This document shows positions 34,705 to 44,384 of a stretch of 64,000 bases of DNA, one piece after another. Under the pieces are notes generated by a model. That model made no database searches. It was not told the DNA's origin and was given only the letters and a program-made list of their open reading frames with translations. The first letter of the stretch is position 1. Every line of letters begins with the position of its first letter. The stretch comes from Actinacidiphila yeochonensis CN732. GTDB lineage: Bacteria; Actinomycetota; Actinomycetes; Streptomycetales; Streptomycetaceae. The position numbers and the translations under genes are program-made. The stretch spans positions 1,984,001-2,048,000 of the forward strand of contig NZ_JQNR01000005.1 of NCBI RefSeq assembly GCF_000745345.1. Reading direction: 5' to 3'.

Positions 34705-35196
34705 AGCGCCGCCGGACTTCGGCGGAGGCGACCCGCCGCCGGCAGGGCGGCGATGGGATCGGTCACCTGGCAGCAGACGCTAACCCGGCCCCGGACGGCA
34801 TCCGGGCGAGGTGACCGGGACTGCGCGAACTCCACCGGGAGTGACCGGACGCGATCGCCGTTCGACGGGTGACCTGCCCGGATCGCGTCTGCCGCCGATC
34901 GAAAGGCCGGGCGTGCGCGGGCGCGGCCTCTCGGTGTGCCCCTGGCGGGTGCCTCTGTCCGCCTCCTCCGTACGCCCCCTCCGCATGCCCCCGTACGCGG
35001 GAGGCGCGAGGCGCGAGCCCCCGGCGGGCGGGCCATGAGCCCCTGCCGTGAGACGTGAGCCCCGGCCGTGAGCCGACGGCCGCCGGCCGAGAACGGTGGT
35101 TCCCGGCGGGCTTCTGTGGCGCGTCAGCCGGTGTCCGAGCGCCCTGCCCGCACGGCCCGGGACCGCCCGGCGGGTCCGGAAGGAGGCGAGGCTAGG
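34705..35196. other. Region between NlpC/P60 gene 1 and a small membrane gene
   Basis: 492 nt without a gene. It has a GCCGCCG/CGGCGG hairpin near 34710-34735, a TCACC-rich dyad around 34808-34850, and two copies of a CCGTGAG-containing motif at 35045-35070. No riboswitch of the type before NlpC/P60 gene 2 was found here. Confidence 0.5.
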
Positions 35197-35571
35197 GTGA
35201 ACGGCGTTATGGACACGCTTATCAACGTCTTCGTCGGCCTGCACATCATCGGCATAGCCGCGCTGCTGGGCGGGTTCCTCACCCAGCTCAGGGCCATGGC
35301 CGGCCCGGGCGCGGTCGCGCCGCGCTTCGTGCCCGGCATGCTCTACGGCGCCGGGACGATGCTGGTCACCGGCCTGCTCATGGTCGGACTGCTGGACGCG
35401 GACGGCCGCCACCCCGACATGGCCAAGATCGGCGTCAAGCTCGCCGTGCTGATCGTCATCCTCGGCCTGGTCTACGTCCAGCGCGAGGAGGAGAAGGTCG
35501 ACACGCGGGTGTTCGCGGCGGTCGGCGGCCTGACCGTCGTCAACATCTTCATCGCGCTGCTCTGGACCTGA
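35197..35571 (+). CDS. Small integral membrane protein
   Basis: 124 residues from the GTG at 35197, which has AAGGAGG (35180-35186) at a suitable 10 nt; the ATG at 35209 is too far from it. Four hydrophobic helices: INVFVGLHIIGIAALLGGFL, VPGMLYGAGTMLVTGLLMVG, IGVKLAVLIVILGLVYV and VFAAVGGLTVVNIFIALLW. It resembles the small conserved actinobacterial membrane proteins of the DUF2214/CopD-like size class; function unknown. It lies between two NlpC/P60 genes on the opposite strand. Confidence 0.78.
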   Translation: MNGVMDTLINVFVGLHIIGIAALLGGFLTQLRAMAGPGAVAPRFVPGMLYGAGTMLVTGLLMVGLLDADGRHPDMAKIGVKLAVLIVILGLVYVQREEEKVDTRVFAAVGGLTVVNIFIALLWT

Positions 35572-35701
35572 GCCCCCCTGCTCCGGGGGCTCAGGCCCAC
35601 TTCACACGGCTGCGGCGGCCGGCCACGGGCCGAGGGGCCGCTCTGCCCGACTGCTCAGCCCGACTGCTCAGCCCGTCAGTCAGCCAGCCAGCCAGCTCTG
35701 C

Positions 35702-36745
35702 TCAGGCGATGCGGCGGGCGGCGGCGAAGGGCATCCAGCTCATGGGCGCGACCTCCACCGTCGCACCCGTGTGGGGCGAGTGCACGACCTCGCCGTTGCC
35801 GAGGTAGATGCCCACGTGGCTGATGCCGGAGTAGAAGAACACCAGGTCGCCGGGGCGCAGGTCGGCCTCGGAGACGGCGGTGCCGTCCTTGACCTGGTCC
35901 CAGGTGGTGCGGCCGATGCTGATGCCGGCTGCCCTGTAGGCGGCCTGGGTCAGTCCGGAGCAGTCGTAGGCGTTGGGCCCGGTGGCACCGGAGAGGTACG
36001 GCTTGCCGCGCTGGTCCAGGGCGAACGCGATGGCCGCGGCGGCGCGGCCCGACGCGGGTCCGTTGTACGTGTAGGTCGAGGAGCCCGAGGTTGAGGCGGC
36101 CTTCGGCTGCATGGCGGCGAGCTTGGCGCGCTGCGCGGCGTTGAGGCCGTTGAGCACCTTCTGGGCGGCGGCGAGCTTGGCCTGGACGTTCTTCTTCTGC
36201 GTGGCCAGCTTGCTCTGCGCGTCGGTGAGCTCCTTGAGGCTCTCGGACGCCTTCGCCCGCTGGAGTGACGCCTCCTGCTGCTGCTGGGTGAAGTTCTTGA
36301 GGGCTGCCTGGGCGGTTCCCGTGAGCCGGTCCAGCATGTGCGACTGGGAGAGGAAGCCCTCCGGGTCGTCGGAGAAGAGCAGCTGTGTGGTCTGGTCGAT
36401 GCCGCCGTCGCGGTACTGCTGTTCCGCGAACTCGCCCAGGACGCGCCGCGAGTCGTTCATCTTCTGGGTCTTGGTGGCGACCTGAGCCAGCAGCTGGTTG
36501 GTCGCCGTGCGCTGGGTGGCCGTCTTCTCCTTGGCCTGGTCGTACTGCTGGGTCGCCACCTCGGCCTGCTGGTTGAGGGTGTCGATCTCCTTCTTGACCT
36601 GGCTGATCGTCGGCTTCGCGGGCGCCGCGTTCGCCGTCTCGCTCATCAGGGTGAACGAGGCCAGGGCCGCCGACGTGATGCCGACTGCCGCCCGGGAGCC
36701 GGCGGACGTGAGCATGCGCGGGCGCGGTTTGCGGTGCGACGCCAA
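35702..36745 (-). CDS. Secreted NlpC/P60 endopeptidase 2 (riboswitch-controlled)
   Basis: 347 residues from a TTG start at 36745, with AAGGAG 8 nt upstream. Signal peptide to about residue 42 (ITSAALASFTLMSETANA), coiled-coil 45-220, and C-terminal NlpC/P60 domain with NAYDCSGLTQAAY (catalytic Cys), ISHVGIYLG (His). Peptidoglycan D,L-endopeptidase, secreted. A cyclic-di-AMP riboswitch precedes it, linking cell-wall turnover to turgor and osmotic signalling, as for rpfA in Streptomyces. TTG start is unusual and would lower translation. Confidence 0.92.
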   Translation of the reverse strand: MASHRKPRPRMLTSAGSRAAVGITSAALASFTLMSETANAAPAKPTISQVKKEIDTLNQQAEVATQQYDQAKEKTATQRTATNQLLAQVATKTQKMNDSRRVLGEFAEQQYRDGGIDQTTQLLFSDDPEGFLSQSHMLDRLTGTAQAALKNFTQQQQEASLQRAKASESLKELTDAQSKLATQKKNVQAKLAAAQKVLNGLNAAQRAKLAAMQPKAASTSGSSTYTYNGPASGRAAAAIAFALDQRGKPYLSGATGPNAYDCSGLTQAAYRAAGISIGRTTWDQVKDGTAVSEADLRPGDLVFFYSGISHVGIYLGNGEVVHSPHTGATVEVAPMSWMPFAAARRIA

Positions 36746-36764
36746 GGAGGCGACTCCTTCCGTG

Positions 36765-36932
36765 GACCGCCGACCGGGTTAGCTGACGGGTTCGGACGCG
36801 GAGGTCGCCCTACGGTCGGACGCCGCAAGGCGCCCGCCCGATTCACCCCAAGTGCTCCTGGGTCCCCGGCTCCGGCCGTCGGCCGGATTAGGCGGAGGCG
36901 GCGCGGTGCCGGGCCTGTCGCCGGCGGAGGAC
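36765..36932 (-). promoter_or_regulatory. ydaO-yuaA (cyclic di-AMP) riboswitch
   Basis: On the minus strand the conserved blocks occur in order: GGGGACCCAG, then CTTGGGGTGAATC, TAGGGCGACCT, and TCCGAACCCGTCAGCTAACC. The closing stem pairs CCGCCG near 36928 with CGGCGG near 36767. The 3' end is 20 nt before the NlpC/P60 gene 2 TTG. In Streptomyces this class turns genes off on binding cyclic di-AMP. Confidence 0.92.
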
Positions 36933-37070
36933 GTGCCACCTAGCGGGCTACCGTAGCCAAGTTCGCCACCCCTCGGGGGTTTTGGATCGCAATGTGACCG
37001 AGATCGCTTTGTGATCTTATGATTTAACCCGTATAAGGTGGTTGCAAACGGGCATAGTGATCTTCGGTGA

Positions 37071-38195
37071 TCAGTACGGGTGGACCGCCGCGTAGAAGGG
37101 CATCTCGGTGATCGGGGCGATCTTGACCACCGTGCCGGTGTGCGGGGCGTGGATCATCTCGCCGTCGCCGATGTACAGCCCCACGTGGCTGACGTCGCTG
37201 TTGAAGAAGATCAGGTCGCCCGGCTGGAGGTCGGACTCGGACACCCTCGTGCCCACGTCCACCTGGTCGTAGGTGGTGCGCGGCAGGTCCACCCCGGCGG
37301 CCTTGTAGGCGGCCTGGGTCAGCCCCGAGCAGTCGTAGGAGTCCGGGCCGGTCGCGCCCCAGACGTACGGCTTGCCCAGCTGGGCCCTGGCGAACGCGAT
37401 GGCCTGGGTGGCGGCCGACGAGTCGGAGGAGCTCGTGACGGGTGCGTCGGAGCTTGCGGCCGCTGCCTTCCGCAACGCCGCGAGCTGTGCCGCCTTGGCG
37501 AGCTTCTCCGCCTTCGCGCGCGCCAGGGCCTCCTGCTTGGCGGCCAGCTCCGCGAGCTGCTTCTTCTCCTGCGCGTTGAGGCTGTTGAGCAGCTTCTGTG
37601 CGGCGGAGAGGTCGGTCTGCACGTCCTTCTTGGCGCTTGTCAGCTGCGCCTGCTTGGCCGTCAGAGCGGTCAGGGCCTTGGCCGCGGCCATCCGCTGCCT
37701 GGCCGCGGACACCTGCTGCGCCTGGTAGCCCCGCACGGCCGCCTGCTGCCGCTGACCGAGCACGGTGGCCAGGTGGGCGGCGTCCGCCAGGTCCCCGGGG
37801 CTGTCCGACATGAGGTACCGGGTGGTGGTCAGGTCGCCGCCGTCGCGGTACTGGGCCGCCGCGTACTCGCCGAGCAGCTGCCGCGAGGCGTTCATCCTGG
37901 CCGTCTTCTGGGCGACCTGCGCGAGCAGCTTGTCGACCTCGGCCTTCTGCTGGTCGGTCTGCTCCTTGGCCGCGTTGTAGTGGTCGGTCGCCACCTCGGC
38001 CTGATGGGTCAGCGCGTCCACCCGCGCCTTCACCTTCGAGATCGCCGGCTGGACCGGGCCGCTGGGGGCGGGGGTCGCGCCGGCGCTCTCGCTGAGGAGC
38101 GTCACCGTCGCCAGGGCGGCGGTGGTGAGCCCGGCCGCCGTACGCGGACCGGGAGCGCTCAGTAGCGGCGGGCGGGCCTTGCGGTGCGTCGCCAT
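37071..38195 (-). CDS. Secreted NlpC/P60 endopeptidase 3
   Basis: 374 residues from the ATG at 38195 (GAGAGGAG upstream). Signal peptide to about residue 42 (TTAALATVTLLSESAGATPA), a longer Ala/Lys/Gln-rich coiled-coil (50-255) and an NlpC/P60 domain with DSYDCSGLTQAAY and VSHVGLYIG. The coiled-coil has an added AKQEALARAKAEKLAKA segment not in paralogue 2. Secreted peptidoglycan hydrolase. Its own upstream region (38196-38461) lacks the riboswitch blocks. Ends just before an AT-rich promoter region for paralogue 2. Confidence 0.92.
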   Translation of the reverse strand: MATHRKARPPLLSAPGPRTAAGLTTAALATVTLLSESAGATPAPSGPVQPAISKVKARVDALTHQAEVATDHYNAAKEQTDQQKAEVDKLLAQVAQKTARMNASRQLLGEYAAAQYRDGGDLTTTRYLMSDSPGDLADAAHLATVLGQRQQAAVRGYQAQQVSAARQRMAAAKALTALTAKQAQLTSAKKDVQTDLSAAQKLLNSLNAQEKKQLAELAAKQEALARAKAEKLAKAAQLAALRKAAAASSDAPVTSSSDSSAATQAIAFARAQLGKPYVWGATGPDSYDCSGLTQAAYKAAGVDLPRTTYDQVDVGTRVSESDLQPGDLIFFNSDVSHVGLYIGDGEMIHAPHTGTVVKIAPITEMPFYAAVHPY

Positions 38196-38461
38196 ACGGT
38201 CGGACTCCTCTCGGACGGCGCCGACTCCGGCTGGTGCGGAACCGTAGTCAACGGCCGTGGCCCAAGGGAAGGGCGATGTCCGACTACTCCCGATACCGTT
38301 TCGTCATATCGTCGCCGTCGCGGAATCCGGGACCCGAGGTCACCGAGCGTGCATCTCGGGCTGCCGTGCTTCCGAGGACCAGCCGCCGGGATCGGCCCGG
38401 AGGACCGGGCTGCGCGGACTCCGGGTGGAGTGTCGGCCGGGGCGCCTAGACTCGTGAGGCG

Positions 38462-40986
38462 ATGAGCAGCCTCTTTGACGACGACTTCCTGGCCCGTCTG
38501 GAAGCGGCCCCCCCGGCCGCCGGAGCCGAGCACCCCCGCCCCCCGAGGAGAGCGGCACGGGGGGCGGCGAGGAGTTCCCGCACGACCTCTTCCAGGGCCG
38601 GTTCGACGGACCCCCGCCGGAGCGGGACGCGCACTACCGGGACGGCGCGCCCCGTCCCGTCGCCGACCCCGCACAACTGCTGGAGGGGCTCAACGAGAAC
38701 CAGCGCGCCGCCGTCGAGCACCAGGGCAGCCCCCTGCTCATCGTCGCCGGCGCCGGCTCCGGAAAGACCAGGGTGCTCACCCACCGGATCGCCCACCTGC
38801 TGGGCGCCCGGCACGTCCACCCCGGCTCCATCCTCGCCATCACCTTCACCAACAAGGCCGCCGGCGAGATGAAGGAGCGCGTCGAGCAGCTGGTGGGGCC
38901 GCGCGCGAACAGCATGTGGGTGTCCACCTTCCACAGCGCGTGCGTCCGCATCCTGCGCCGCGAGTCCAAGGTGCTCGGCTTCACCTCGTCGTTCTCCATC
39001 TACGACGCCACCGACGCGCGCCGCCTGATGGCGCTGGTCTGCCGCGACCTGGACCTGGACCCCAAGCAGTTCCCGCCGAAGTCCTTCAGCGCCCAGGTGT
39101 CCAACCTCAAGAACGAGCTGGTCGACGAGGAGACGTACGCCGACCGGGCCGCGGCCGCCTCCGCCGGTGCCTTCGAGAAGAAGCTCGCCGAGGCGTACTC
39201 GATGTACCAGGCACGGCTGCGCGAGGCCAACGCCCTGGACTTCGACGACATCATCATGACCACCGTCAACCTGCTCCAGGCGTTCCCGGACGTCGCCGAG
39301 CACTACCGGCGCCGGTTCCGGCACGTCCTCGTCGACGAGTACCAGGACACCAACCACGCCCAGTACACCCTGGTGCGCGAGCTGGTGGGCACGGCGCCGG
39401 CCCCCGGGGCGGAGGCCGGCGACGGCGCCCCGGTGCTGCCGCCCGCCGAACTGTGCGTGGTCGGCGACGCCGACCAGTCGATCTACGCCTTCCGCGGCGC
39501 CACCATCCGCAACATCCTCCAGTTCGAGGAGGACTACCCGCAGGCGCGCACCATCCTGCTGGAGCAGAACTACCGCTCCACCCAGACCATCCTCGACGCG
39601 GCCAACGCCGTCATCGAACGCAACGAGGGGCGCCGCGCGAAGAACCTGTGGACCGAGGCCGGCAGCGGCCCGGTGATCACCGGGTACGTCTCCGACCAGG
39701 AGCACGACGAGGCGCAGTACGTCGCCGACGAGATCGACCGGCTCACCGACGCGGACCAGGCCCGGCCCGGCGACGTCGCCGTCTTCTACCGCACCAACGC
39801 GCAGTCCCGCGTCTTCGAAGAGGTCTTCATCCGCGTCGGCCTGCCGTACAAGGTCGTCGGCGGCGTCCGCTTCTACGAGCGCCGCGAGGTCCGGGACGTC
39901 CTGGCCTACCTGAGGGTGCTGGCCAACCCCGAGGACGGGGTGCCGCTGCGGCGCATCCTCAACGTGCCCAAGCGCGGCATCGGCGACCGCGCCGAGGCCA
40001 TGATCGAGGCGCTGGCGCTGCGCGAGAAGATCTCCTTCCCGCAGGCGCTGCGCCGGGTCGACGAGGCGTACGGCATGGCCGCCCGCTCCGCCAACGCCGT
40101 CAAGCGGTTCAACACGCTGATGGACGAGCTGCGCACGGTGGTCGAGTCCGGCGCCGGCCCGGCCGTGGTCCTGGAGGCCGTCCTCGAACGCACCGGCTAC
40201 CTGGCGGAGCTGCAGAACTCCACCGATCCGCAGGACGAGACGCGAGTGGAGAACCTCCAGGAGCTGGCGGCCGTCGCCCTGGAGTTCGAGCAGGAGCGGG
40301 CCGGCGAGGAGCCCGGCTCACTCGCGGAGTTCCTGGAGCGGGTCGCCCTGGTGGCCGACTCCGACCAGATCCCGGACGACGACGAGGAGAGCGGCGGCGT
40401 CATCACCCTGATGACCCTGCACACCGCCAAGGGCCTGGAGTTCCCTGTGGTGTTCCTCACCGGCATGGAGGACGGCGTCTTCCCGCACGCACGCTCCCTC
40501 GGCCAGACCAAGGAGCTGGAGGAGGAGCGGCGGCTGGCGTACGTCGGCATCACCCGTGCCCGTGAGCGCCTGTACCTCACCCGTTCGGTGATGCGCAGCG
40601 CCTGGGGACAGCCCTCCTACAACCCGCCCTCCCGGTTCCTAGAGGAGATCCCGGGTCCGCTCATCGAATGGAAGCGCACCGGCGCCGCGGCGGTGTCACC
40701 CTCCAGGTCGTCCGCCGGCTCCGATCCGGTGGGCAAGGCCGCCGCCTCACTGGCCTCCGCGGTCGCCGCCCGCGGGGGCAGCCGCGGCTTCGCCACCCGC
40801 CGGTCCGCCACGGACCGGCCGGCCATCTCCCTCGCGGTCGGCGACCGGGTCACCCACGACCAGTTCGGCCTCGGCACCGTCCTCTCCGTGACGGGGCGGC
40901 CGGGCGACGAGAAGGCGACCATCGACTTCGGCGACGAGCGTCCCAAGCAGCTGCTGCTGCGGTACGCGCCGGTGGAGAAGCTCTGA
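38462..40986 (+). CDS. pcrA: ATP-dependent DNA helicase PcrA/UvrD, with apparent N-terminal frameshift
   Basis: The start MSSLFDDDFLARLEAAPPAAG (38462) is the family N-terminus, but the frame changes by -1 at the C6 run 38539-38544; adding one C continues with EESGTGGGEEFPHDLFQGRF and restores a full protein of about 841 residues. Then follow NENQRAAVEH (Q motif), Walker A GAGSGKTRVL, Walker B VDEYQDTN, GLEFPVVFLTGMEDGVFPH, and a C-terminal tudor-like domain ending LRYAPVEKL. Without repair the only in-frame start lies after Walker A, which would abolish ATPase activity. PcrA is normally essential, so an assembly error is likeliest. It unwinds DNA in repair and removes RecA/RNA polymerase blocks. 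Confidence 0.92.
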
Positions 40987-41209
40987 GGCGCTGACACCCG
41001 CCTCCGCCGACCCCCGCCGACCCCCGCCGTCCTCAGGGGCGGCGGGGAGCGGAGGGGAGCGCCGGGGCCTTCCGGCGGGGTGACAGCCCCGGCGGCTCGG
41101 CCGTGGTCCCGGACGTCCGTCCCGGTGCGGGCTCGTGTCCCGGTGCGGGCGGTGCGGCTGGGCCGCCCCTCGGGGGGTTGGCGTGGGTCCGGCTGGGCCG
41201 CACCCGGGG

Positions 41210-42910
41210 TCAGCGAGGGTCGAGGCCGTGGGCCAGCAGCCACTTGAGCGGGTCGATGGGGGAGCCGCCGTTGGGGCGGACCTCCAGGTGCAGGTGCGGC
41301 CCGGTGGTGTTGCCGGTGTTGCCGGAGTAGGCGATCACGGTGCCCGCCTTCACCTTGCCCGAGCGGATCTTGGTGCTGCTCAGGTGGCAGTACCAGGTCT
41401 CCGTGCCGTCCGGCGCCGTGACGATGGCCATGTTGCCGTAGGAGCTGTCCCACTGGGTGCGCACGGTGCCGTCGGTCACGGCCATCACCGGCGTGCCGAC
41501 CTGTACGGGGAAGTCGATGCCGGTGTGCAGCGCCATCCAGTGCTCGCCCGACTGGCCGAAGTAGGCGCTGAGCCCCTTCTGCTTGACCGGCAGGACGAAC
41601 TTCGGCCGCAGCGCCTCCTTGCGCGCGGCGGCGGCCGCCGCCGCCTGCTTGGCGGCCTCCTGGCGGTCCTTGAGGTCGACCCGCTCCTGCGAGCGGCTGG
41701 CCCGCGCGGCGAAGTCGTCGGCGTCCTGGCTCACCCCCGACAGCTGGCGGTCCAGCTGGGTGGTGGGCGCCTTGACGGAGCCGCCGGCGGTGGTGTTCGA
41801 GGAGGACTCCTGCGCCATCCCCACACCGCCGATCGCCGCGGCCCCCACCGCCGCCACGCTGAGCGCGGCCACGGACGGTACCGGCACGCCGAACAGCGCG
41901 CGCTTGCCGCCCCGGCGGCGGCTATGCACCGTCGTCGAACCGTCGGCGGCGAAGTCGTGCCGCACCTCCGCCTCGTGGCCGCCGGCGCCGAACACGTCGT
42001 CGTCGGCGTCGTCAAGGAGGTTCGAGGTGCCCAGCACGCCCGTGGCGTCCACGGCGTCCGGTCCGTCCGACGGTTGCGGCCCGCCGAAGGAGCCGGGGAC
42101 GGGGGCCGCCACGCCGAACGCGCCGCTGTTGTACGCACCGGTGCTGAACGTGCCGGTGCTGAACGTGCCGGTGCTGAACGTGCCGGTGTCGAAGGTTCCG
42201 GTGTCGAAGGTTCCGGTGTCGAACGGGGTGGCGTGGAACGCCCCGGGGTTGAACGTGCCGGGGTTGAACGTGCCGGTGTCGAAGGCGGTGGTGTCGAACG
42301 TGCCGGTGTCGAAGACGCCGGTGGCGGCGCTCCCGTACACGGTGGCGCCGTACGCGGCGGTGCCCGCGGCGGTGTCGTACCCGGCGCCGGGCTGCGGGGC
42401 CGTGCCCCCGCCGTTGACCGCGACGTACCCGGTGACCCGTTCGTACGTCCCGGTGTCGCCGCCGGTTCCGTAGCCGTAGCCGTAGGCGGGGTAGGCGCCC
42501 GAGTCCCACTCGGGCACCGGCATGTCGTGCACCGGTACGGAGGGCTGGACGGCTGTCCGCGGCTCGGGGTCGCCGTGCCACAGCGTGCCGGCGGCGTAGG
42601 TGCCGGTGTCGTAGTAGGACGCGGCAGCCTCGTAGGACGGCTGCTGCTGGTACCCGGCGTTCTGCGGGTAGGGGTCGACGGCCGGCTGGAAGCCGGTCTC
42701 CCACGCTGTACCGGTCTGGCCGTACCCGGGCGCGTGACCGTAGTCGTACGCCTGGTCGTAGGGCACCGGCTGCTGCGGGACGAAGGCATGGCTGCCGGTC
42801 GCGTCGTCCGCGTACATGATGCCGCTGGCCGGGTGGTGGCCCTGGGAATAGGCGCCGTACGCGTGCGCGTCGTAGTCGGAGGAGTACTCCGACGGGTGAC
42901 GTTGGTTCAC
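41210..42910 (-). CDS. Membrane-anchored M23 peptidase with Tyr-rich cytoplasmic region
   Basis: 566 residues. Residues 1-150 are Tyr/Gln/Gly/Ala-rich (prion-like composition); about 195-265 is an array of five-residue FDTGT/FSTGT/FNPGT units; a basic stretch RRRGGKRALFG precedes one membrane helix (about 340-364). Outside are a coiled-coil and a complete M23 (LytM) domain: H463 and D467 in HTGIDFPV and the HLHLEV pair near 538-540. The zinc ligands are present, so it should be an active peptidoglycan endopeptidase. A substrate-sensing or phase-separating cytoplasmic domain is an inference from composition only. Confidence 0.9.
   Translation of the reverse strand: MNQRHPSEYSSDYDAHAYGAYSQGHHPASGIMYADDATGSHAFVPQQPVPYDQAYDYGHAPGYGQTGTAWETGFQPAVDPYPQNAGYQQQPSYEAAASYYDTGTYAAGTLWHGDPEPRTAVQPSVPVHDMPVPEWDSGAYPAYGYGYGTGGDTGTYERVTGYVAVNGGGTAPQPGAGYDTAAGTAAYGATVYGSAATGVFDTGTFDTTAFDTGTFNPGTFNPGAFHATPFDTGTFDTGTFDTGTFSTGTFSTGTFSTGAYNSGAFGVAAPVPGSFGGPQPSDGPDAVDATGVLGTSNLLDDADDDVFGAGGHEAEVRHDFAADGSTTVHSRRRGGKRALFGVPVPSVAALSVAAVGAAAIGGVGMAQESSSNTTAGGSVKAPTTQLDRQLSGVSQDADDFAARASRSQERVDLKDRQEAAKQAAAAAAARKEALRPKFVLPVKQKGLSAYFGQSGEHWMALHTGIDFPVQVGTPVMAVTDGTVRTQWDSSYGNMAIVTAPDGTETWYCHLSSTKIRSGKVKAGTVIAYSGNTGNTTGPHLHLEVRPNGGSPIDPLKWLLAHGLDPR
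42130..42320. repeat. 15-bp repeat array encoding FDTGT-type pentads
   Basis: About a dozen units related to GTGCCGGTGTCGAAG, some identical, some diverged (FST, FNP variants). They encode the pentad array of the M23 peptidase. Confidence 0.85.
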
Positions 42911-43049
42911 CGCCAGCTTCTCTTTCGCCTAGGCAGCAGGAGAATCAGCGGCGACTGTAGTCCTCCGCGCGGGGTGCGGACAATCTCCTCACGGAACACG
43001 CCGCCCGCCTTGCCCGGTGTTCGGTCGATATTCGACCGTTATGTGTCCG

Positions 43050-44000
43050 TTATGCGGCGTCGATCGCCTCGCGCAGCGAACCGGCTCCGCTCAGGGCCCG
43101 CCGCACCTCCGCCGCAACCGATCCGTGGACCGGCAGTGAGAGGTGGCCGATCCCGCTGACCTTGACGTTCTGCACCAGGAGGTCCGGGTGGTCCAGTCGC
43201 GCGGACTCCACCGGGATCATCAGCTGGTCCAGGTCGCTCCAGAAGGCCACGAACCGGGTGCGGCAGCCCTGCGCGGGCCCGGCCAGCTCCCGCAGCACCT
43301 CGGAGCCCGGCCGCATCTGCCGGGCCAGCGGATGCGGCGCCAAGGCCGGCACCGCCCGGGTGCCCGCGTGCGGGGTGCCCATGGTGACCAGGGTGCGCAC
43401 CCTGGCGTCGCCGCCGAGGCGCTGTACGTAGTACCGGGCGACCAGGCCGCCCAGGCTGTGACCGACGATGTCGACCCGGGGATGGCCGGACTGGGCGCAC
43501 ACCTGCTCGATGTGCGGGCCGAGCATCGCCGCCGCGTTGCGGATATCGCCGGTGAGCGGAGAGTAGTTCAGCGCCTGCACCCGGTCCCAGCCGTGCCGCC
43601 GCAGCGAGCGGCGCAGCAGGGCGAAGGCCGAGCGGTTGTCCACGAAGCCGTGCAGCAGCAGCACCGGTGGGTGCGCCCGCTCGCCGGCGGGCGGGAAGGC
43701 CGGGGTGACGGCGGCGGGCCGGTCGCCTTCCGGACCCTCGCCGGTGCGCGGCGGGTCCGGCGGTGGGCCGTCGGCCCGCTCGGGCAGGATGCCGGTCGGG
43801 TAGAGCAGCAGGTGGCCCGCGAGGACGGCCAGGTCGATGGCGGTGACCCGGGCCAGTTCGGCGCCGTGGTTGCTCCACAGTGCCGCCGGCAGGTGGGTGA
43901 GCTGCTCCCACCGGCTGCCGCCGGGCGCGGGTTCCGGCTCTGGCTCCGGCCGGGGGCTCGGCGCGGCTTCGGGCGATTGGGTCGACGTATGGGCGGCCAT
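43050..44000 (-). CDS. Lipase/esterase, alpha/beta hydrolase
   Basis: 316 residues from the ATG at 44000. The hydrolase core begins VLLLHGFVDNRSAF (oxyanion region), has the nucleophile elbow VDIVGHSLGGLVARYYV, then MGTPHAGT and an SGIGHLSLPVHG with the catalytic His. A hydrophobic segment VTAIDLAVLAGHLLLYPTGI near residues 52-72 could be a membrane anchor or signal. Type resembles the EstA/lipase class with the GTPH motif. Substrate unknown. Its Pro/Glu-rich N-terminus (PEPEPEPAP) is low complexity. Confidence 0.85.
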   Translation of the reverse strand: MAAHTSTQSPEAAPSPRPEPEPEPAPGGSRWEQLTHLPAALWSNHGAELARVTAIDLAVLAGHLLLYPTGILPERADGPPPDPPRTGEGPEGDRPAAVTPAFPPAGERAHPPVLLLHGFVDNRSAFALLRRSLRRHGWDRVQALNYSPLTGDIRNAAAMLGPHIEQVCAQSGHPRVDIVGHSLGGLVARYYVQRLGGDARVRTLVTMGTPHAGTRAVPALAPHPLARQMRPGSEVLRELAGPAQGCRTRFVAFWSDLDQLMIPVESARLDHPDLLVQNVKVSGIGHLSLPVHGSVAAEVRRALSGAGSLREAIDAA

Positions 44001-44244
44001 CGCCCACCTCCCGTCGCGGCACCCGGGTCGGCGTCGATCCGGGTGCCCTCAGCGGGAGCCGGAGCGGGCCCGCAGTCCCTTCCCCGTGGCTCGGGGGCGG
44101 CGTACGGAGTCCCGCCGGCGGCTCTCATGGCGCGTACCGGGCGTTCCCGCACCGTGCGGCGTGTCCCTCGCCGACGGCTCCGGGCGGCCCCGGCCGTTCC
44201 GAATGTGTCCCGTTCTGTGATTTCCCCCTCTCGCCGACGTAAAA

Positions 44245-44264
44245 CCGTCCGGCCTGCCGGACGG
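44245..44264 (-). terminator. Hairpin followed by TTTT on the minus strand
   Basis: CCGTCCGGC pairs with GCCGGACGG (2-nt centre); read on the minus strand it is followed by TTTT, the most classical intrinsic terminator form in the window. No minus-strand gene ends here (the nearest stops at 44969), so it may end an unannotated transcript or be a regulatory hairpin upstream of the B12-binding gene. Confidence 0.4.
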
Positions 44265-44384
44265 AGCGATAACGTTCGTTCACGCGGCATGCCGAAGGCC
44301 CAGCTGCGCATGCCTCCGGTGCGGCCGGCACCGTCCCCATCCCCGGCCCTGTGAGCGGCCGCGCGCCGCACCGTGGAGGCAGAG

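Noticed and set aside
38773-40986. PcrA starting at GTG 38773
   Set aside because: This would remove the Q motif and Walker A, so it is not a functional helicase start.
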